From: Sporosarcina cascadiensis
GTDB taxonomy: Bacteria; Bacillota; Bacilli; Bacillales_A; Planococcaceae
Assembly (NCBI RefSeq): GCF_009650995.1
Contig: NZ_WHVV01000002.1
Span: 86,108 to 150,107, forward strand
Direction of reading: 5' to 3'
Length of the DNA: 64,000 nucleotides
Shown: piece by piece, positions 59,634 to 64,000 of the stretch
Position numbering within the stretch: the first letter of the stretch is position 1
Layout: every line of letters begins with the position of its first letter
Notes under the pieces: model-generated
What the model was told of the DNA's origin: nothing
What the model saw: the letters and a program-made list of their open reading frames with translations, nothing else
The model's database searches: none
Program-made: the position numbers and the translations under genes

Positions 59634-60693
59634 ACATGGCGCAAATAGTGCGAGACTCTATCATTCAATCGGCTTGCCCGTTCCTGAAAAAGTACTCGAC
59701 TTCAGTGAAAACTGCAATCCGGCCGGGCTGCCACCGTCTGTAGAAGCTGCTTGGCCTGATTTGATAACGAAACTAATAAGTTATCCAGATCCGGACGGTG
59801 AACCGTTTAAATCGGCAGCTGCAGCCTACCATGGCATCGATCCGCAGCAGGTGCTCGCAGGCAACGGAGCCGCTGAGCTATTGTCACTTCTTGCAAGACG
59901 CTATCGGGAAAAACGGGTCTTACTGATCGACCCTACGTTTTCGGAATACCGCGCGACACTAGCGGCCAATGAAGCAGAAGTGGTTTGCATTCAGGCAGAA
60001 GAAGCAGAAGCTTTCCGGCTGCCTGTCAAAAAAATTCTGGAGGCTTTGCCAAATGCGGACGCAGTCTATCTATGCACGCCGAATAATCCAACGGGTCTGC
60101 TACCGACACCTGCAGAATTGCTGACTGTTATTGAAGCAGCAAAATACTGCGGGGCAGAAGTAGTTCTTGATGAAGCATTCATTGATTTTGCAGATGAAGA
60201 AAAATCATTCATTGCTCATATACAGCAGCATGCGCATGTCATCGTTGTCCGTTCCATGACGAAAATGTACACCATCCCTGGAATCCGTCTCGGCTATCTG
60301 GTGGCAGAACCAGCTATTATTGCTTCGATCAAACAGCAGGCTCCTCATTGGCATGTCAACGGGCTGGCGGCTGAAATTGGTGTGCTTTGTTTAAAAGAAG
60401 AAGCGTACCGTGAGCAAGCCGTTCGCCATGCAGAAAAGGAACGCCGGAAAATGAGTGATTTCTTGCGCCTGCACGGCTGCCAAGTAGTCGACTCCCAGGC
60501 AAATTATCTGATATTTAAACCAGCGCAGGAATCCGGAAAGCTCTATCGTTATTTATTAGGAAGAGGTTACGTTTTGCGTCATTCTGAGAACTTTCGGGGA
60601 ATGGACGGCAGATGGCTGCGTGTTGGTATGAAAACGGCAGCGATGATGGAGCAACTGCGGGAGGAGATGGACGCATGGTTCGCGCAACAGTGA
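59620..60693 (+). CDS. cobD: Threonine-phosphate decarboxylase CobD-like (PLP aminotransferase fold)
   Basis: 357 residues, fold type I PLP enzyme related to HisC. DFSENCNPAGLP, VYLCTPNNPTGLLPTP, VLDEAFIDFADEE and the PLP lysine in RSMTKMYTIPGIRLGYL are present. Within this operon it should make aminopropanol phosphate from threonine phosphate for CbiB. It overlaps cbiB by 14 bases; GGAG lies 9 bases before the ATG. HisC activity cannot be excluded from sequence alone. Confidence 0.87.
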   Translation: MQLPEHGANSARLYHSIGLPVPEKVLDFSENCNPAGLPPSVEAAWPDLITKLISYPDPDGEPFKSAAAAYHGIDPQQVLAGNGAAELLSLLARRYREKRVLLIDPTFSEYRATLAANEAEVVCIQAEEAEAFRLPVKKILEALPNADAVYLCTPNNPTGLLPTPAELLTVIEAAKYCGAEVVLDEAFIDFADEEKSFIAHIQQHAHVIVVRSMTKMYTIPGIRLGYLVAEPAIIASIKQQAPHWHVNGLAAEIGVLCLKEEAYREQAVRHAEKERRKMSDFLRLHGCQVVDSQANYLIFKPAQESGKLYRYLLGRGYVLRHSENFRGMDGRWLRVGMKTAAMMEQLREEMDAWFAQQ

Positions 60694-61247
60694 CATTCAT
60701 CAGCGGAGGCGCGCGCAGCGGTAAAAGTGCGTACGCTGAAAACCTGCTCGTCTCACAGCAAGGCAGGCTCGTTTATATTGCGTCCGGCGTGGCGTTTGAT
60801 GCAGAAATGCAAAGGCGGATCGCGAAGCACCGGCAGGATCGAAAAGATGCGCAGTGGCTGACGATCGAGCAGCCGACCAATCTTCATCTTGCACTCCCAC
60901 AATTGCAGGAAGGCGATCTCATACTCTGGGACTGCATGACGACTTGGCTTGCGAATGAAATGTATGAAGGAATCGAAGACGGTAATCCATGCTGGCGGCG
61001 CTCCGGATGTCTTGCGCAGAAGCAGCAACAGCTGATGAACACTCTGCTGGAGATAAGTGAAATCGCTGCCCAGCTCGTTATCGTATCGAATGAAGTACTC
61101 GACGAATGGCCGCATTATGAAGAAGAAACAGAAGTGTACCGCAGGGCAATTGGTGTGCAGCATCAGCAACTCGTTCAATTCAGCCATAACGCAATCGAAA
61201 TGGACCACGGTCTGCCGATCGTCTGGAAAGGCGAGGCCCCGATATGA
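60675..61247 (+). CDS. cobU: Adenosylcobinamide kinase/guanylyltransferase CobU
   Basis: 190 residues. The P-loop ISGGARSGKSAYAE near 9-22 and AFDAEMQRRIAKHRQDRK, with the guanylylated His region, are present, as is LILWDCMTTWLANEM. The C-terminal part after VSNEVLDEW is diverged from typical CobU. It phosphorylates and guanylylates cobinamide ahead of CobS. The start is ATG 60675, 7 bases after GGGAGGAG, overlapping the previous gene by 19 bases. A second, shorter CobU-like protein lies three genes downstream. Confidence 0.85.
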   Translation: MVRATVTFISGGARSGKSAYAENLLVSQQGRLVYIASGVAFDAEMQRRIAKHRQDRKDAQWLTIEQPTNLHLALPQLQEGDLILWDCMTTWLANEMYEGIEDGNPCWRRSGCLAQKQQQLMNTLLEISEIAAQLVIVSNEVLDEWPHYEEETEVYRRAIGVQHQQLVQFSHNAIEMDHGLPIVWKGEAPI

Positions 61248-61290
61248 ATGGATGCCGATTCAAACTATTTTGGCGTAAAGGAGCGAGAAG

Positions 61291-62055
61291 ATGAATAGCA
61301 TTTTACTGGCGCTCCAATTTTTCACCTCGCTGCCTGTTAAAAAAGAATTGCCGCTCGGGAAAAAAGAAGTATCGGGCATGTATATGGCGCTGCCGCTTAT
61401 CGGCGGAGGGATTGGCTTGCTGCTGGCAGGAACAGCATACATCGTCAGTGATCTGAACAGTTTTCTCGCCGCGATGCTCATTCTGCTGGCGGGGCTGATT
61501 GCGACAGGCGGTCTGCATGCAGATGGATTCGCAGATCTCGGCGATGCCTTTTTCTCTTATCAGGATCGTGAAAAACGACTGACCATCATGGAAGATCCGC
61601 GGCTCGGTGCATTTGGTACACTGTCCTTACTTCTATTGCTCGGTTTGAAAATCGGCCTGTTTATCGAAATCATCGCTCTGGCGCACGGCTGGGCTATACT
61701 CATAGCGGTGCCGATTCTTTCGCGTTCAGCAATGATCTTGTATTTCACCACAACAGAAACAGCCAAGCAAAGCGGCCTGGCACACTTTTTTAAGCAGCAT
61801 TTCCTGCTAGGCAGGATGCAGCTAGCCGCAGTCTTTATCAGTCTGATCATCATAATCGCACTTGTTGTTCTTTATCATTCATTCGCCATAGTGTTTGTCT
61901 TGCCCATAACAATCGTGCTCGCAGTTTGGCTGTACCGGCGCTGGACCATCAAGCATTTCGGCGGTGTTACGGGCGATCTATGCGGTGCATTTATTGAAGG
62001 AATGGAGGTGTTGTTATGGCTCGTTCTTATCGTCTGTTTATCGTCCGCCATCTAA
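61291..62055 (+). CDS. cobS: Adenosylcobinamide-GDP ribazoletransferase CobS
   Basis: 254 residues, about seven membrane spans. The catalytic block GGLHADGFADLGDAFF followed by EDPRLGAFGTLSLL is the cobalamin synthase signature (Asp-rich Mg2+ site). It joins AdoCbi-GDP to alpha-ribazole or its phosphate at the membrane. Site AAAGGAGCGAG. The 3' end overlaps the next gene by 40 bases. Confidence 0.92.
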   Translation: MNSILLALQFFTSLPVKKELPLGKKEVSGMYMALPLIGGGIGLLLAGTAYIVSDLNSFLAAMLILLAGLIATGGLHADGFADLGDAFFSYQDREKRLTIMEDPRLGAFGTLSLLLLLGLKIGLFIEIIALAHGWAILIAVPILSRSAMILYFTTTETAKQSGLAHFFKQHFLLGRMQLAAVFISLIIIIALVVLYHSFAIVFVLPITIVLAVWLYRRWTIKHFGGVTGDLCGAFIEGMEVLLWLVLIVCLSSAI

Positions 62056-62609
62056 AAACAACTGCCAATGAAAAACGACAGTACTGCGGCTGGACAGATT
62101 GCGATTTACTAGCTACACAAGGAGACGCTATTGAATTTCCAATCGAAGTAGAACAAGTATACGGCAGCGACCTGAAAAGAACCCGGCAGACGGCAGCAAT
62201 TTATTTTCCGCAGGCGGTGTTTACGGAAGATCCGCGCTTGCGGGAATGTCATTTCGGCGATTTTGAAGAGAAAACATATGAACAATTGAAGGATGACCCG
62301 GACTACCGGCAATGGCTGGATGATCCCTGGCAGAAAGCGCCGCGCAACGGAGAGACACTGGAACAAGTGAAATCACGGGTACTCGCTGCTGTTCATGAAT
62401 TGCCGAATGAAATGGTAGTGGTGACGCACAGTGGCGTAATCCGTTTATTGCTCGATTTGTTTTCGAAAGACCAAAAGCCCTTCTGGGAATGGAATGTACA
62501 GAATGGTTCGGCCTGGCAATTCGAATGGGCGGATGAACAGCAATGGAAAGAAGGGAAGCCATGCACATCTATATCGGAGGAGCCTATAACGGCAAAACGG
62601 AGTACGTAA
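62016..62609 (+). CDS. cobC: Alpha-ribazole phosphatase, histidine phosphatase family
   Basis: 197 residues, phosphoglycerate-mutase fold: LFIVRHLKTTANEKRQYCGW carries the RH catalytic motif, SDLKRTRQTA and VVTHSGVIRLLLD supply the second His. In operon context it removes the phosphate of alpha-ribazole phosphate or of cobalamin phosphate. It begins inside cobS (40-base overlap) with GGAGGTG 6-8 bases before ATG, so translation is likely coupled. It in turn overlaps the next gene. Confidence 0.85.
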   Translation: MARSYRLFIVRHLKTTANEKRQYCGWTDCDLLATQGDAIEFPIEVEQVYGSDLKRTRQTAAIYFPQAVFTEDPRLRECHFGDFEEKTYEQLKDDPDYRQWLDDPWQKAPRNGETLEQVKSRVLAAVHELPNEMVVVTHSGVIRLLLDLFSKDQKPFWEWNVQNGSAWQFEWADEQQWKEGKPCTSISEEPITAKRST

Positions 62610-62950
62610 AGCGCTGGATTGGAGATCAGCCGGCGTTTTTCTGTACAATGGAAACAGCAGCATCCGCAAAGCCCGGCGAACGTCTCATCATTTCGGATGT
62701 GCATGAATGGCTGAAGAATGCACAGTTGACGGAAGAGCAGGCGAATGAAGCAGTGCAAGCCGTCAGCAAGTCGGACACGGTATTCATTTTGACAGAAATC
62801 GGCCGCGGCGTGGTGCCGCTCGAAGCGGAACAGCGTGAACTGCGTGATCGCTGCGGCAGAGTCTATCAGCAATTATGCAAAGAAGCGTCAGACGTCACAC
62901 GGATCTGGTACGGCATACCTCAAATAATTAAAAGGAGTGAAGACAAATGA
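62561..62950 (+). CDS. Short CobU-like P-loop protein
   Basis: 129 residues. The N-terminus IYIGGAYNGKTEYVKRWI is a P-loop like that of CobU, and the C-terminal segment (TEIGRGVVPLEAEQRELRD, then GRVYQQLCKEASDVTRIWYG) matches the end of CobU proteins. The middle, including the guanylylation histidine, is missing. It may be a helper of CobU, or a relic. Start ATG 62561 after AAGGGAAG, inside cobC by 49 bases; its stop overlaps the next start (ATGA). Its counterpart at 60675 has the opposite pattern of conservation. Confidence 0.7.
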   Translation: MHIYIGGAYNGKTEYVKRWIGDQPAFFCTMETAASAKPGERLIISDVHEWLKNAQLTEEQANEAVQAVSKSDTVFILTEIGRGVVPLEAEQRELRDRCGRVYQQLCKEASDVTRIWYGIPQIIKRSEDK

Positions 62951-63528
62951 AGATTTATACGAAAACAGGAGACAAAGGAACGACTAGTTTAATTGGAGGG
63001 CGTGTAGCAAAAGATGACTTGCGCGTGGAGGCATACGGCACGATCGATGAACTGAATTCCTTCGTCGGCAAAGCAATGACGGAGCTGGATAAGGATACGT
63101 TCGGGGATATTCTGACGGATTTGGAAACGATTCAGAATGAACTGTTCGACGGCGGCGGTGATCTGGCGAATGTGATGAAGGAGCGCCATTATAAACTCGA
63201 TGAAGAACCGATTACGGTACTTGAGGAGCGAATTGACAAACTGATGGAAGAAGCGCCTGAACTGGAGCGGTTCATCCTGCCGGGCGGCTCGCCGGCCGCT
63301 GCTACTTTGCATATCGCACGCACGATCACACGTCGCGCAGAACGAGTGACAGTAACATTAATGAACGCAGCGGACGATGTGTCCCCGGTTGTCCAGCGCT
63401 ACCTGAATCGGCTGTCTGATTACCTCTTCGTAGCTGCCCGCATCGTCAATGCACGCCTCGGCATCAAGGATAATGAGTATGTCCGCAGTGCGAAGGTGTT
63501 CCGTACTGGTGAGAAGAAGGATAAGTAA
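62947..63528 (+). CDS. Cob(I)alamin adenosyltransferase, PduO type
   Basis: 193 residues, helical bundle ATP:corrinoid adenosyltransferase: TKTGDKGTTSLIGG binds ATP at the N-terminus, and RRAERVTVTL and YLNRLSDYLFVAARIVN are the PduO hallmarks. It adds the 5'-deoxyadenosyl group that CbiZ, CbiB and CobU substrates need. Last gene of the riboswitch operon, coupled by ATGA to the short CobU-like gene, and followed by a terminator. Confidence 0.9.
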   Translation: MKIYTKTGDKGTTSLIGGRVAKDDLRVEAYGTIDELNSFVGKAMTELDKDTFGDILTDLETIQNELFDGGGDLANVMKERHYKLDEEPITVLEERIDKLMEEAPELERFILPGGSPAAATLHIARTITRRAERVTVTLMNAADDVSPVVQRYLNRLSDYLFVAARIVNARLGIKDNEYVRSAKVFRTGEKKDK

Positions 63529-63533
63529 GCAGT

Positions 63534-63567
63534 AAAAAACAGGAGCTTTGCGGCTTCTGTTTTTTTG
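63534..63567 (+). terminator. Terminator of the cobamide operon
   Basis: AACAGGAGC pairs with GCTTCTGTT around TTTGCG, followed by seven T. Confidence 0.8.
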
Positions 63568-63669
63568 TTTGAATAAAGTCATGGGGTGAATGCCAGCAGA
63601 TGCTTAGTGTGCAGATTGGGATTTGCTGTGCAGTGCATGCTAATCAAGTAGGATTTTCAGTGCATAAGA

Positions 63670-64000
63670 AGGTGGGGAGAGACCGTTTCCCTGCGTTCCA
63701 GGCGGACGCTTTCGGGAGGGCCCTCGGTGAGCCAACTGGTCGCTTCGCTCCCTCTAGTTGTCTCATCCTATCGGGCTGATCTATAATTTTTATGTGAGTA
63801 TGCAGTATGAGCATGCTATTTGAGATTATTACGATAGGTGCAGTGTTTCACGCGATACTTATTATTCTGCAAAGGCTGTTCTTGAGATCGATACAATTGC
63901 GTTGTCGAGCAACCAAACTACACCAACTAAACTCGTATTCTGCCAAAAAGCAGCATGACATACATTCTCCAACAATAGCGAAGGCGCAACTGCGGGGTCG
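63670..64000 (-). repeat. R2 copy 3 and R1 copy 6, inverted, cut by the window end
   Basis: Reverse complement of the R2 end (GCGTTCCAGGCGGACGC, GGGAGGGCCCTCGGTGAGCC), then R2 internal blocks (AGCATGCTATTTGAGAT), then from about 63890 the R1 second half (AGCAGCATGACATACATTCT, AGCGAAGGCGCAACTGCGG). The order and spacing are those of the other R1-R2 units but on the opposite strand. No gene is seen after 63528. Confidence 0.8.

Overview
This 64 kb window looks like chromosome from a spore-forming member of the Bacillales, most likely Planococcaceae and close to Sporosarcina. The evidence is a spore-coat gene (gerQ), a prespore regulator of the RsfA family, AGGAGG-type ribosome binding sites with frequent TTG/GTG starts, and long stretches in the gene order of the Bacillus subtilis ywd/ywf/ywh/ywi region: pdxK, ung, ywdI, ywdK, gerQ, then hemQ, pta, lipL, rsfA, ywfO, ywgA, then a ywhB-like tautomerase, ywhD, a class A PBP, ywiB and argS. 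The genus is an inference.

Layout. 1-3.5 kb: end of a GntR/UTRA regulator, a class II aldolase, an aldehyde dehydrogenase and an AEC permease. 3.8-8.4 kb: DUF3885 and GNAT proteins, then an AT-rich patch with a MerR regulator and a membrane-anchored MutS-like ATPase. 8.6-17.7 kb: beta-propeller surface protein, PAS/GGDEF-like/EAL protein, EamA exporter, a heterodimeric ABC exporter, a YusW-like lipoprotein. 17.7-23.8 kb: DUF2804, tRNA-Ala(GGC), an amidase, a nitroreductase, an M20 dipeptidase, a CNNM/CBS protein. 23.9-35.6 kb: two ECF sigma factors (one with a zinc-finger anti-sigma), a PseG/SpsG-like protein, a Na+/H+ antiporter, a YbaK deacylase, a YczE-like protein, and several small unknowns. 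35.8-54.4 kb: bacillithiol genes yojF-bshB2, then the conserved ywd-ywf-ywh-ywi stretch. 54.9-63.5 kb: an AdoCbl riboswitch followed by a ten-gene cobamide uptake and cobinamide salvage operon: substrate-binding lipoprotein, permease, ATPase-CbiZ fusion, CbiB, CobD-like aminotransferase, CobU, CobS, ribazole phosphatase, a second short CobU-like protein, and a PduO-type adenosyltransferase.

The most unusual content is between the genes. Seven intergenic loci hold arrays with an almost exact 21-bp period. Each unit is a conserved core of about 7 bp followed by about 14 bp of essentially unique sequence. There are two core types. Type I is TGATCAT or CGCTCAT. Type II is GCACCAA, GCGCCAA, GAACCAA or GAGCCAA. 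Two loci carry both types in the same order, joined by the same CCCGAATGGTGCGG sequence. Two type I arrays sit inside a larger dispersed repeat (called R1 here), at the site where another R1 copy carries a hairpin cassette instead. R1 occurs about six times, often as a dimer followed by a second long repeat (R2). I do not recognise these arrays as any described element, and they are the best candidate here for an undescribed system.

No CRISPR array, insertion-sequence transposase, prophage or rRNA gene was seen. All product names come from reading sequence and motifs; no database search was possible.
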